Shown: in pieces, positions 34,523 to 42,844 of the stretch | Layout: every line of letters begins with the position of its first letter | Numbering within the stretch: position 1 is the stretch's first letter | Source: Actinospica sp035493475 | GTDB lineage: Bacteria; Actinomycetota; Actinomycetes; Streptomycetales; Catenulisporaceae | DNA length: 64,000 bases | NCBI GenBank assembly: GCA_035493475.1 | Contig: DATJIF010000112.1 | Coordinates: 1-64,000, forward strand | Direction: 5' to 3' | The notes under the pieces: model-generated | Database searches by the model: none | What the model was told of the DNA's origin: nothing | What the model saw: the letters and a program-made list of their open reading frames with translations, nothing else | Program-made: the position numbers and the translations under genes

Positions 34523-35113
34523 CTACGACCATCGTTGCGCGGCGGCCTGCGCGACGTCCTCCAGCCGCGCGAGCCGCCCGCGCACCACCTCGTCCTCCGT
34601 GTCGAACGCGTCCGCTCGCTTCGGATTCACCCCGACCGTCCCGTCGAGCTGCTCACGCAGGATGTCCGCGTGGCCCGCGTGCCGCGTCGTCTCGTTGAGC
34701 ATGTGAACCATGACGTTGAACAGCTTCACGTCCGGCCGCGGCCACCACGGCACCCGCCCCGGCGCGTCGACCGCCAGCGCACCGATGGTCTCGTCGGCGT
34801 GCTCCCACACCCGACGGTAGAGCCCGACCACGTCCTCCCGGCTCACGTCGTCTGTGACCCAATGCTCAGTCCGCCACGCGGCCGGATCGTTCCAGCGTGG
34901 CACGGTGTCCGGGAACGGCCGGTCGAAGACTTCGCCGAAGTACCGCGCCCCCGAATACGCCACGTGCTTCACGAGCCCGAGCAGGTTCGTCCCCGAAACC
35001 GTCAGCGGCCTGCGAACGTCGTACTCGCCAAGCCCGTCCAGCTTCCACACCAGCGCGTCCCGCACGTCACGCAGCTCATCGTGCAGGTACTCCTTCGCGA
35101 AATCATTGAACAT
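34523..35113 (-). CDS. DinB-superfamily (DUF664) protein
   Basis: A 196-residue helical bundle. The DinB metal-site histidines are expected in LGLVKHVAYSG (first), and VMVHMLNETTRHAGHADILREQLDG (second and third), the clearest family signature. In actinomycetes this family includes mycothiol-dependent transferases and isomerases, but many members are uncharacterised. Start ATG 35113 (MFNDFAKEYL). Confidence 0.85.
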   Translation of the reverse strand: MFNDFAKEYLHDELRDVRDALVWKLDGLGEYDVRRPLTVSGTNLLGLVKHVAYSGARYFGEVFDRPFPDTVPRWNDPAAWRTEHWVTDDVSREDVVGLYRRVWEHADETIGALAVDAPGRVPWWPRPDVKLFNVMVHMLNETTRHAGHADILREQLDGTVGVNPKRADAFDTEDEVVRGRLARLEDVAQAAAQRWS

Positions 35114-35154
35114 GGCATGAACGTAGCCGACGTAGTCGGGGACGCGGCGGAAAC

Positions 35155-35289
35155 AAGATTGCCGCGGGCAGGCTGGCAGCGTTCGGCGACACGCCCGCCG
35201 TCGAAACACTCTGCCGCGCGCTGCTCGACCACGTCGGCGGCCCGCTGTTCGACGGGTTCCGCGCCATCGGCGAACGACCGACGCAATAG
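35155..35289 (+). pseudogene. Possible gene remnant without a start codon
   Basis: A frame ending at TAG 35287-35289 reads AAGRLAAFGDTPAVETLC and then LLDHVGGPLFDGFRAIGERP. It has convincing codon use and amphipathic character, but extends upstream without an ATG, GTG or ribosome site and soon loses protein-like character. It looks like the C-terminal end of a decayed gene that lost its 5' part, sitting between the DinB gene and the exonuclease. Confidence 0.3.
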
Positions 35290-35335
35290 ACTGCGGTCTG
35301 CGCCACGTGGCCACGGAACATGGAGAGAGACCGCA

Positions 35336-35956
35336 GTGAACGGATACGCAGTCTTCGACATCGAAACCACCGGCTTCCGGCTGCACCCCGACTCGATCGT
35401 CGAGATCGCCGTCGTCCACGTGGACGCGGCCGGGGAGATCACCGGCTCTTGGGACACGCTGCTGCGGCCGCGCGACGGCGAGGTCGGGCCGACCCACGTG
35501 CACGGCGTCACCCGGGGCATGGTCGAGGCCGCCCCCACGTTCGCCGACCTCGCCCCCGCGCTCTACGACCTGTTCGCCGACCGGACCCCCGTCGCGCACC
35601 GGATCGCGCAGTTCGACGGCCGGTTCCTGAACGCGCACTTCACCTGGTCGGGCATCGAGACCGACGCGTTCACGCGCGGGCTGTGCACCTGGCAGCTGGC
35701 GAGCAGGACCCTGCCGCTCGCGCACCACACCCTCGGCGACTGCTGCGACCACCTGGGCATCGAGCTGACGGACGCTCACCAGGCCCTCGACGACACGGTC
35801 GCGACCGCGCAGCTGCTCGGCCACTTCATCCGCTCCGGCCACTGCGCCACGAGCACCGCGAGCGTCATCCCCGCGCAGCGCACCGCCGCCCCGCCCACGC
35901 TGGGCCTCAGCGCCGGATCCCCGTTCTACCCGCGTAACAGCGGGGTGCGAAACTAA
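35336..35956 (+). CDS. DEDDh-type 3'-5' exonuclease (DnaQ-like)
   Basis: A 206-residue exonuclease. Exo I is VFDIETTGF (Asp, Glu), Exo II is VAHRIAQFDGRFL (Asp), and Exo III-epsilon is DAHQALDDTVATAQLL (His, Asp), the full DEDDh set. VHGVTRGMVEAAPTF matches the DNA polymerase III epsilon and RNase T family. It removes 3' nucleotides from DNA or RNA. GTG start preceded by GGAGAGAG. The C-terminal 40 residues are low-complexity. Confidence 0.92.
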   Translation: MNGYAVFDIETTGFRLHPDSIVEIAVVHVDAAGEITGSWDTLLRPRDGEVGPTHVHGVTRGMVEAAPTFADLAPALYDLFADRTPVAHRIAQFDGRFLNAHFTWSGIETDAFTRGLCTWQLASRTLPLAHHTLGDCCDHLGIELTDAHQALDDTVATAQLLGHFIRSGHCATSTASVIPAQRTAAPPTLGLSAGSPFYPRNSGVRN

Positions 35957-35964
35957 CCAGCACC

Positions 35965-36378
35965 ATGACGAACGACACAGACGAGGCAGACGAGGCCGTC
36001 CGTTTCTGGCAGGAGCGGCGGCTGTGCTTCCTCAGCACGCCGCGCCCGGACGGAACCCCGCACCTCGTCCCCGTGGGCGTCACCTTCGACCCCGAAGCCA
36101 AGATCGCCCGCGTGATCAGCAGCGCGAACAGCATGAAGGTACGCAACGTCCGCGCCGCCGGGCCCGCCGGAGCCAGGGCCGCGGTCAGCCAGGTCGAGGG
36201 CGCCCACTGGTGCACCCTCGAAGGCACCGCGCTCGTCAAGGACGACCCGGAGTCCGTGGCCGAGGCCGTCCGCCGCTACGCCGCCCGCTACCGCCAGCCG
36301 CGCCCCAACCCCGAGCGCGTCGTCATCGAGATCACCGTCACCAGGGTCATGGGCACCCTCAAGCCCCCCGGCTGGTAG
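35965..36378 (+). CDS. PPOX-class (F420/FMN-type) oxidoreductase or heme-binding protein
   Basis: A 137-residue split-barrel protein. FLSTPRPDGTPHLVPVGVTFDPE, RVISSANSMKVRNVRAAG and EGAHWCTLEGTALVKDD are typical of the pyridoxamine-phosphate-oxidase-like group in actinomycetes, which bind F420, FMN or haem. PERVVIEITVTRVMG is the last strand pair. The cofactor cannot be fixed from sequence. It lies eight bases after the exonuclease. Confidence 0.85.
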   Translation: MTNDTDEADEAVRFWQERRLCFLSTPRPDGTPHLVPVGVTFDPEAKIARVISSANSMKVRNVRAAGPAGARAAVSQVEGAHWCTLEGTALVKDDPESVAEAVRRYAARYRQPRPNPERVVIEITVTRVMGTLKPPGW

Positions 36379-36382
36379 TGCG

Positions 36383-36697
36383 TCAGTCGCTGCTGCTGTC
36401 CTGCACCGGATAGTGGATGACGGCCGCGCCGCCGGTGGCGTAGTTGGCGGCGTCGGCGGACACCTTCCGGCCGTACTCCGACGCCCGCGCCGCGACCATG
36501 GCGTCGAGGTCGGCGAACTCGCCCTCGAACACCGCGAAGTACGGCGCCTCCCCGTTGACCGCCGCCACGTCGAAGCTGTACCGCCACGCGAGCAGACCGG
36601 GCCAGTTCTTGATCAGCGGAAGGTGGTTGTTCACGTAGTAGTCGCGGAAGTGGTCAGGGTCGGCGGGCTTGGAATACAGGACCACCAGCTTGTGCAT
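36383..36697 (-). CDS. EthD-family dimeric alpha/beta-barrel protein
   Basis: A 104-residue protein: MHKLVVLYSKPADPDHFRDYY, then HLPLIKNWPGLLAWRYS and PYFAVFEGEFADLDAM give the ferredoxin-like EthD fold. Relatives aid degradation pathways or act as small monooxygenases or cyclases in polyketide clusters. It is divergent from an EmrB-type exporter that is coupled to a SnoaL-like protein, so the three may form one catabolic or resistance unit. Confidence 0.85.
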   Translation of the reverse strand: MHKLVVLYSKPADPDHFRDYYVNNHLPLIKNWPGLLAWRYSFDVAAVNGEAPYFAVFEGEFADLDAMVAARASEYGRKVSADAANYATGGAAVIHYPVQDSSSD

Positions 36698-37075
36698 GAC
36701 GACATCCGTCCAGATCAGGCTCGACAGTCTTGCCGAGAAGCGTGCGCACAGCGGCCAGCGTCGTTGCTGACGATCGTGAAGTCGCCTTCAGAATAGCCGG
36801 GGCACGGTCACGTTCAGGCCGCCGGGGCAGGGGCGCCGGAGTCGGTGTGGCCGAAAACCCCCGGGACCTTCGGCCCATACCCGGCGGCCACAGGGGTACG
36901 CGAAACTGGCTGAGCAGGTTCGGCGGGGTGTGTCCCGGGCCGAGTCAGACCGGGGAGGTGGACCGCGGTCACGCGCCGGAGACTGTCGAAGGAACTCCTC
37001 AGGGGCCTGCCCTGGCGGCATCCTCTCAGCTCCCGAACCGCTTCCGCCCCCGCATCGCCGATCCTGGGAGCCGCC
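36698..37075. other. Divergent intergenic region
   Basis: About 380 bases between the EthD gene and the MFS gene. I see no gene. It contains a perfect ten-base palindrome GACCGCGGTC at 36961-36970, placed where a repressor of the divergent pair could bind. No clear promoter consensus was picked out. Confidence 0.35.
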
Positions 37076-38590
37076 ATGCCCTCTTTCGGAAGTCTCGGCC
37101 GCCGAGACGCCTCCGCCGCCCCGACCACGGCGCCCAGAGTGGTGTTCGCGCTCGTGGCCATCGCCTGGTTCATGGTCGTGCTCGACACCGCGATCATCAC
37201 CGTCGCGCTGCCGGTCATCAAGCGGCAACTCGGCTTCGGCGCCGACTCGATCCAATGGGTCATCACCGCCTACGTGCTGACCTTCGGCGGCTGCCTGCTG
37301 CTCGGCGGCCGCGTCGCGGACCTCTTCGGACGGCGCCGGACGCTCGTGACGGGGATGCTCGCGTTCACCCTCGTCTCCCTGCTCATCGGGCTCAGCTCGT
37401 CGGTCCCGCTGCTCATCGTGCTACGCGGCCTGCAGGGACTCGCCGCCGCCTTCATGTCCCCGGCGGCGCTCTCGATCGTGCTGGTCACCTTCCCGGAGGG
37501 CCGCCGCCGCGCGCGGGCCCTCGGCTACTGGTCGATGGTCGCCACCGGCGGCGCGGCCGTCGGGCTGCTGCTCGGCGGCGTGCTCACGCAGTACACGAGC
37601 TGGCGCTGGGACTTCTTCATCAACGTGCCGATCGGCCTGGTCGTCAGTTTCCTGATCAGCCGCCTGGTGCCCGCGCACGCGCACACGGGCGTGCGCCGGA
37701 CCATGGACACCCCCGGCGCCGTGCTCGCCACGCTCGGCCTGATGGCCGCGGTGCTCTCCTTCAGCCAGGCGCCGTCCTGGGGCTGGACCGACCCGCACAC
37801 GCTGGGCGGACTCGTGGCGTGCGTGCTGCTGCTGGCAGCTTTCGTCGTCAACGAACGCCGGGCGGCCAGCCCGCTGATGGACCTGTCGATCTTCAAGATC
37901 CGCAACGTCGCCGGCGCGAACGCCATGATGGCCGCCGTTTTCGCGGGCAATCTCAGCATGTTCTTCCTGATCACCCTCTATCTGCAGGGGGTCGAGCACT
38001 ACAGCGCGATCCGCACCGGCCTCGCGTTCCTGCCGTTCCCGGTGATCCTCGGCTTCATGTCCACGCGCATGGCGCACCTGATCCCCCGGTTCGGATTCCG
38101 CCCGTTCCTGATCATCGGACCCGCCACCGTCGCCGTCGGCATGACATGGGTCTGCTTCCTGCCCGTGCACGGCGACTACCTCCTGCACGTGCTGCCCGGC
38201 CTGGTGGTCATGCCGCTCGGCTACGGCATGAGCCTGGCCCCGATGTACGCGGCGGCGACCACCGGCATCCCGCCGCGCTACGCGGGCCTGGCCTCCGGTC
38301 TGATCACCACCTCCCAGCAGATGGGCGGAGCGCTCGGCGTGGCCGTGATCTCCGGCACCGCGTCCTCCGTGACCTCCTCGCTGACCCGTGACACGCCGCT
38401 CCAGGCGCTGGCCAGCGGCTACGACGCCGGCATGGCGGTCGGGGCGGGCTTCACGCTCCTCGCGGTACTGCTGGCCGTCGTCGTCATCCGCAGCCCCGCC
38501 CGGGTGCCCGCCCCGCAACAGGACCCGCAGGACGCGCCCCAGCCCCAGATCGCCGTTCAACCCGCCGCCATGACCAAGGAGCTGCCATGA
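37076..38590 (+). CDS. MFS transporter, EmrB/QacA (DHA2) drug exporter
   Basis: A 504-residue, 14-helix exporter. WFMVVLDTAIITVALPVI is the family's motif D1, GGRVADLFGRRRTLVTG is motif A, and GLLLGGVLTQYTSWRWDFFINVPIG is motif C plus its extension. The C-terminal tail is Pro/Gln-rich. It probably expels small organic molecules by proton exchange. Its stop overlaps the start of the SnoaL-like gene by ATGA, so the two are translated together. Confidence 0.92.
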   Translation: MPSFGSLGRRDASAAPTTAPRVVFALVAIAWFMVVLDTAIITVALPVIKRQLGFGADSIQWVITAYVLTFGGCLLLGGRVADLFGRRRTLVTGMLAFTLVSLLIGLSSSVPLLIVLRGLQGLAAAFMSPAALSIVLVTFPEGRRRARALGYWSMVATGGAAVGLLLGGVLTQYTSWRWDFFINVPIGLVVSFLISRLVPAHAHTGVRRTMDTPGAVLATLGLMAAVLSFSQAPSWGWTDPHTLGGLVACVLLLAAFVVNERRAASPLMDLSIFKIRNVAGANAMMAAVFAGNLSMFFLITLYLQGVEHYSAIRTGLAFLPFPVILGFMSTRMAHLIPRFGFRPFLIIGPATVAVGMTWVCFLPVHGDYLLHVLPGLVVMPLGYGMSLAPMYAAATTGIPPRYAGLASGLITTSQQMGGALGVAVISGTASSVTSSLTRDTPLQALASGYDAGMAVGAGFTLLAVLLAVVVIRSPARVPAPQQDPQDAPQPQIAVQPAAMTKELP

Positions 38591-39039
38591 CCGCGAGCAC
38601 CACCACCGACCGCTTCCGCACCGCCATGGAGAAGGGCGACCTAGCCGGCCTGGAGGAGCTGCTCACGCCGGACATCCGCTTCTACAGCTCCATGAGGCTC
38701 GAACCCACCGAGGGCCGCGAGACGGTCATGGGCCTGTTCGGCGTGTTCATCCGGACACTCGAAGACTTCCGCTACGTAGGTTCCTACACCGGAACCTGCG
38801 AGACCACCGCCGACGGCAGCGAGGCCGAGTCCTCCGTCCTGGTCTTCCGGACCGCCGTCCGCGGCGAGGAGCTCCACGGCATCGACCTGCTGCACTTCGA
38901 CGAGCAGGGCCTGATCAAGGAGTTCACCGCCATGGTCCGCCCCCAGTCGGCCGCCGAGGCCATGGCGAAGGCCATCCTCGAAGGCCTCGTCGCGGACGGT
39001 CTCATCCCGGCCCCCGCGTCGACCGCGCCCACGGAGTAA
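38587..39039 (+). CDS. SnoaL-like / NTF2-fold protein
   Basis: A 150-residue NTF2-fold protein: FRTAMEKGDLAGLEELLTPDIRFYS is the first helix pair and strand, VMGLFGVFIRTLEDFRYVG the second helix, and GIDLLHFDEQGLIKEFTAMVRP the closing sheet. The family includes polyketide cyclases, ketosteroid isomerases and many hydrolases of unknown role; catalytic residues cannot be assigned. It is translationally coupled to the upstream exporter. Confidence 0.85.
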   Translation: MTASTTTDRFRTAMEKGDLAGLEELLTPDIRFYSSMRLEPTEGRETVMGLFGVFIRTLEDFRYVGSYTGTCETTADGSEAESSVLVFRTAVRGEELHGIDLLHFDEQGLIKEFTAMVRPQSAAEAMAKAILEGLVADGLIPAPASTAPTE

Positions 39040-39071
39040 CCGGGGGTCAGTTTCTCCGCTCGTTCGCTCGC

Positions 39072-39100
39072 AGGCCGTCACCGCTCCGGTGACGGCCTTT
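39072..39100 (+). terminator. Rho-independent terminator of the MFS-SnoaL operon
   Basis: AGGCCGTCACCG, loop CTC, CGGTGACGGCCT and then TT: a perfect 12-base stem starting 33 bases after the SnoaL-like stop. Confidence 0.85.
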
Positions 39101-39122
39101 CACGTGCCCGCTCTCAGAACCC

Positions 39123-39192
39123 CTCCCAGAACCGCATGCAACATAACGGGGCCGCTCCCAGAACCGCATGCAACATAACCGGAATTATGTTG
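39123..39192. promoter_or_regulatory. 25-bp direct repeats plus CATAA-N6-TTATG palindrome upstream of the SDR gene
   Basis: A 25-base sequence (CTCCCAGAACC, then GCATGCAACATAAC) is repeated exactly at 39123-39147 and 39155-39179, with a 32-base period, three helical turns. The second copy runs into CAACATAA-CCGGAA-TTATGTTG (39171-39192), a perfect eight-base inverted repeat. The arrangement suggests cooperative binding of a repressor or activator of the SDR gene at 39339. Confidence 0.5.
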
Positions 39193-39338
39193 ACTGCCCG
39201 CCGGAGGGTTCCCGGAGGCCAGTTTTCGGTTATTGCCGTATTGGCGTTATCGGTAATGCAGTAATGGTGGGTGGGGGTGCGAGTCCTAGGGAGGCGGGGG
39301 CACTGGCAGGAGTTCTCGGGTGGGCGCAGGGTGGAGGC

Positions 39339-40049
39339 ATGACGACGACATTGATCACTGGGGCTAACAAGGGCATCGGGTACGAGACGGCGCGGCAGTT
39401 GGTGGCGGCGGGGCACACGGTGTGGATCGGGAGCAGGGACGCGGAGCGGGGGCGGCGGGCCGCGGACGAACTGGGGGCGCGGCTGGTGGTGTTGGATGTG
39501 ACGGACGACGAGTCGGTGGCGCAGGCGGTGCGGACGATCTCGGACGCGGGCGGCGGGCTGGACGTGCTGGTGAACAACGCGGGGGTCGAGGGGCGCGGGC
39601 CGGGGAACGCGGTGATCGGGCCGGCGGACGTGACCGCGGACGAGATGCGGAGCGTGTTCGAGACGAACGTGTTCGGCACGGTGCGGGTCACGCACGCGTT
39701 CCTGCCGCTGCTCGAGCGTTCGGCTGCTCCGGTGATCGTGAATCTGAGCAGCGGGCTCGCGTCGCTGACCGGGCTGAGCACGCCGGGCAGCCCGACGCAC
39801 TTCTACCCGGGCGTGTCCTACCCGGCCTCGAAGACGGCGGTGAACGTGGTGACGGTGCAGTTCGCGAAGGCGTTCCCGCGGATGCGGATCAACGCGGTCG
39901 AGCCCGGGTTCACCAAGACCGACCTGAACGGCAACACCGGCACGCAGACGGTCGAGGAGGGCGCCCGGATCGTGGTGCGGATGGCCACGGCGGGCACGGA
40001 CGGGCCGACCGGCGGGTACCTCAGCGCGGACGGGGAGATCAGCTGGTGA
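39339..40049 (+). CDS. Short-chain dehydrogenase/reductase
   Basis: A 236-residue classical SDR. The NADP-binding start is TLITGANKGIGYETA (TGxxxGIG), followed by LDVTDDES, VNNAGVEG, the structural Asn in FETNVFG, catalytic Ser in NLSSGLA and the Tyr-x3-Lys pair in VSYPASKTAVN. It resembles carbonyl-reductase-like SDRs that reduce ketones or aldehydes. ATG 39339 follows GGTGGAGG. Its upstream region holds repeated operator-like sequences, so it is probably under specific control. Confidence 0.92.
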   Translation: MTTTLITGANKGIGYETARQLVAAGHTVWIGSRDAERGRRAADELGARLVVLDVTDDESVAQAVRTISDAGGGLDVLVNNAGVEGRGPGNAVIGPADVTADEMRSVFETNVFGTVRVTHAFLPLLERSAAPVIVNLSSGLASLTGLSTPGSPTHFYPGVSYPASKTAVNVVTVQFAKAFPRMRINAVEPGFTKTDLNGNTGTQTVEEGARIVVRMATAGTDGPTGGYLSADGEISW

Positions 40050-40152
40050 GGCGTTTGCGCTGGTCGTGAGGCTGAGGTGGGCAGGGTGGGCGGGTGTCGG
40101 CGGGCGCGGTTAGCATCGAAGGCACGGACGGGCCCAGCGGTGAGGAGCGCGC

Positions 40153-40641
40153 ATGGCGGCGTATCGGGGCAGCGAGGTGACGCTGCGGATCATCGGGACG
40201 GATCTTCCCGGGCTCAGTTGCCCGCCGGGCGGTGACTTCCCCGGATACGACAACATCCATGTCGCGGTACAGCGCAAGGACACCCCCTCCGAACTGCTCG
40301 ACGTGCAGCCGGGCGACGCCGAACGCGTCTCCTGGTCGCTGCCGTGCACGGCGGCGACCAGCAAGGAGGAGGGCCTGGTGCTCAACGGGCCCTACATCCA
40401 GAACCGGCTCGGCGGACGCTTCGTCTACCTGTCCTGGGTCAGCCTCGGCACCGACGGCAAGCCGACGATGTTCCGGCGCGGCAAGCTGATGCTGAGCGAA
40501 GTCACCCCGCACATGCTGGCCGAGGCGGTCGAGCGCGGGCAGTTGCGGGCCCGGCTGACGATGACGGACGAGAAGGGGCACCCGGTGTGCGCACGCCTGG
40601 TGCCCCCGCACGTGCAGTGGAACGCGGAGACCAAGGGATAA
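40153..40641 (+). CDS. DUF5990-family protein
   Basis: A 162-residue soluble protein. LRIIGTDLPGLSCPPGGDFPGYDNIHVAVQ, DVQPGDAERVSWSLPC, NGPYIQNRLGGRFVYLSW and MFRRGKLML match my recollection of DUF5990, a small beta-rich actinobacterial family with no known activity. The C-terminal 30 residues (LTMTDEKGHPVCARLVPPHVQW) look like a strand pair. Stands alone. Confidence 0.75.
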   Translation: MAAYRGSEVTLRIIGTDLPGLSCPPGGDFPGYDNIHVAVQRKDTPSELLDVQPGDAERVSWSLPCTAATSKEEGLVLNGPYIQNRLGGRFVYLSWVSLGTDGKPTMFRRGKLMLSEVTPHMLAEAVERGQLRARLTMTDEKGHPVCARLVPPHVQWNAETKG

Positions 40642-40675
40642 GAGGCAGGGATGGAGCCCCGCCGGGTCAGGTCGG

Positions 40676-41215
40676 TCAGGCGGGGTCGGGGATCGCGGCG
40701 GTGGCCGCGGTGGCCAGTGCGGTGATCGCGAACAGCGCGACGGCGAGTACGTGCACGACGGTGCACCACAGGCAGATCGCGTCGATCTCGAACAGTTCCG
40801 CGTAGACCAGGCGTGCGACGAAGCAGACCCCGAGGATGGACAGTGCCAGGCGGGCCGTGCGCAGCCAGGGTGCCCGGGCGCGCCACGTGGCGGGCAGGCC
40901 GAGGGCGGTCATCGCGGCGAAGAACGCGAGGCCGAGCACGGCCACGGGGATGCCGAGGAGCATCGATTCCGGGCTGGTGGTGACCTTCTGGCAGTCGACG
41001 ACGCCGGTCGCGGGGCAGGCCAAGGTGACGGACTGCGTGTAGTGCGCGATCGTCAGGTAGACGGAGACGGCCAGGCCCGCCGCGGCGGTGACCAGGGTGG
41101 CGGGGGCGGCCCAGGTCGGGAGCGAGGAAGGGCGGACGGGGGCGGAGGCGGCACCGGCGGCGGGGGACGTCGTGGCCGCCGCGGGGGTGCGTGGGGTGCG
41201 GGTGCGGGGGGTCAC
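40676..41215 (-). CDS. Vitamin K epoxide reductase (VKOR) family protein
   Basis: A 179-residue membrane protein with four to five helices. The active-site pair is Cys148-x-x-Cys151 (CLWC) in the last helices and the loop pair is Cys67 and Cys75 (ACPATGVVDCQKV). Bacterial VKORs reoxidise a DsbA-like partner using quinone, so they replace DsbB in actinobacteria. The start overlaps the end of the DUF929 gene by four bases, which gives it an obvious partner. Confidence 0.92.
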   Translation of the reverse strand: MTPRTRTPRTPAAATTSPAAGAASAPVRPSSLPTWAAPATLVTAAAGLAVSVYLTIAHYTQSVTLACPATGVVDCQKVTTSPESMLLGIPVAVLGLAFFAAMTALGLPATWRARAPWLRTARLALSILGVCFVARLVYAELFEIDAICLWCTVVHVLAVALFAITALATAATAAIPDPA

Positions 41216-42090
41216 TTGGTCGCCTCCAGGGTCTTGATCTCGGTGGCTTGGCAGACGGCGGCGGGCTGGTTGTGCGTCAGGCCGCAGAGCTGGGCGGTGA
41301 TCCGGTTCGCGGTGCCGACGATGGCCTGCGCGGCGGGGCTGCTGGTGTCGGTGAGCGCGGTGGCGATCTGGGTCCAGGTCATGCCGCCGAGGACCTGCGG
41401 GCTGTAGCCGGAGCTGCGCAGCATCGTCGTGCCGCCGAGGTCGATGAACGGGATGCCACCCTGGCCGTCGGTCTCGAGCAGCTGCTGTTCGGCGGCGGTC
41501 GGGGTTTGCAGGGGGTTGCCCGCGCGGTCGGAGATCTCGACGGGGTGGAACGCGAGGTACGGGCTCGTGTAGGTGGCGTTGAGGAACGTGAAGGTGTTCG
41601 TGTTCGCGTACACGTCGGAGGAGCTGGACTCGGTGAGGCCGAGGCCGGTGAACGTGCCGAAGCGGCTGAGGGCGAGCACGAGCGGCCAGCGTTGCGCGGC
41701 GCAGTACGGGCAGTATTCGGCGCCGAGGTAGAGGACTTCGGGCTTGCCGCCGATGGTCAGGGCGGTGCCGCCGGGGACGGGTTCGGCCTGGGCGGTGGTG
41801 CCGCCGGTGCCGATGCTCGCGAACACGGACGCGGGCACGCCGGTGGCGCGCTTGACGACGTCGGTGGTGGCGGCCGCGCTCGTCGTGGTGGTCGACGCGG
41901 TGCTGCTCGAGTGGTTGTCGGTGGCGGCCTTGGTGAGGACGAGGGCCGCGAACAGGGCGATGACCAGGCCGATGCTGAGGAACGCGGCGCGGCGCTGACG
42001 GTTGCGCTTGGCGGTGACGGCCTGCTGGTAGGCGACGCGGCGGGCCGCGGTCGAACCGCGTCTGGGCGCGGTGGAATGCGAACTGTTCAT
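41212..42090 (-). CDS. DUF929 membrane-anchored thioredoxin-like protein
   Basis: A 292-residue protein with a basic N-terminus, one membrane helix (about 35-53), a Ser/Thr spacer and an extracellular domain. The CxxC site is Cys127-Pro-Tyr-Cys130 in YLGAEYCPYCAAQRWPL; GGIPFIDLGG supplies the cis-proline loop. DUF929 members are often next to VKOR genes and are thought to act as disulfide oxidoreductases outside the membrane. Coupled to the VKOR gene, forming a two-gene oxidative-folding unit. Confidence 0.88.
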   Translation of the reverse strand: MNSSHSTAPRRGSTAARRVAYQQAVTAKRNRQRRAAFLSIGLVIALFAALVLTKAATDNHSSSTASTTTTSAAATTDVVKRATGVPASVFASIGTGGTTAQAEPVPGGTALTIGGKPEVLYLGAEYCPYCAAQRWPLVLALSRFGTFTGLGLTESSSSDVYANTNTFTFLNATYTSPYLAFHPVEISDRAGNPLQTPTAAEQQLLETDGQGGIPFIDLGGTTMLRSSGYSPQVLGGMTWTQIATALTDTSSPAAQAIVGTANRITAQLCGLTHNQPAAVCQATEIKTLEATK

Positions 42091-42157
42091 GGAGGGACGT
42101 GCTCCTGACTGCGCGTGAGATATGGAAAGGGGGAAGGCGGTCAGGCCTTCCGACGGC

Positions 42158-42844
42158 CTAACCGAGCGCGGTGCAGGAGGTCAGGGGCGGTCCGCGGCGC
42201 ACGACGGCATGCCGCAGGACGGGGTACTTCGGGCGGATCCGGGTCGTCGCCCAGGGCGCGGCGCACAGGCGGGACGGGGCGGCCGGGGCGACCAGGCGGG
42301 TGAGCGCGAGGGCCAGGGCGGGCCACCAGCGGCGCAGCGCCTCGGCGAAGGCGGCCAGGCCGGTGAGGCACTGGCGCAGCGTCAGTTGCGCGTGCTCGCC
42401 GCCGTTCAGGCAGATCGCGCTGATCAACGCCACGACGAGCTGCGCGGCCAGCAGGGCGAGGCCGACGTGCAGGGCGCCGTCGGTGTCGAGGGCGGCCGGG
42501 GCGGGGCTCGCGGTGCGGGCGCAGCGCAGGGTCTCCCCCATCGCGGGCACGGCCTTGATCACGCCGCAGCCGGTGAGCACGGACTGGTCGACCTGCGCGA
42601 GCGAGAACCAGTAGTCGAGGCCGATCTGCACGACGACGGTGACCGCGCCGATCCCGGCGAGGCTGCGCGCGCGTCCGCTGCCGAGCCAGGCGAGCGGGTA
42701 GACCGCGGCGAGGGCGGCGAGCACCGCCCACAGCGGGGCCGAGCCGCGGCCGACGACGGCGAAGGTGACCGCGGACAGCAGGACGCACGCCGCGGCGAAC
42801 ACGGCGGCGCGCAGCGCGCGGGGACACAGGCCTTCGTCGGTCAT
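42158..42844 (-). CDS. Integral membrane protein, unknown
   Basis: A 228-residue protein with about five hydrophobic helices (VFAAACVLLSAVTFAVV, LWAVLAALAAVYPLAWL, and three further ones), one extracellular loop with two cysteines (GCGVIK, LRCART) and a basic, cysteine-containing tail. No family is recognised. It is 67 bases upstream of, and co-directional with, the DUF929-VKOR pair, so its loop cysteines may be substrates or partners of that system. Confidence 0.75.
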   Translation of the reverse strand: MTDEGLCPRALRAAVFAAACVLLSAVTFAVVGRGSAPLWAVLAALAAVYPLAWLGSGRARSLAGIGAVTVVVQIGLDYWFSLAQVDQSVLTGCGVIKAVPAMGETLRCARTASPAPAALDTDGALHVGLALLAAQLVVALISAICLNGGEHAQLTLRQCLTGLAAFAEALRRWWPALALALTRLVAPAAPSRLCAAPWATTRIRPKYPVLRHAVVRRGPPLTSCTALG

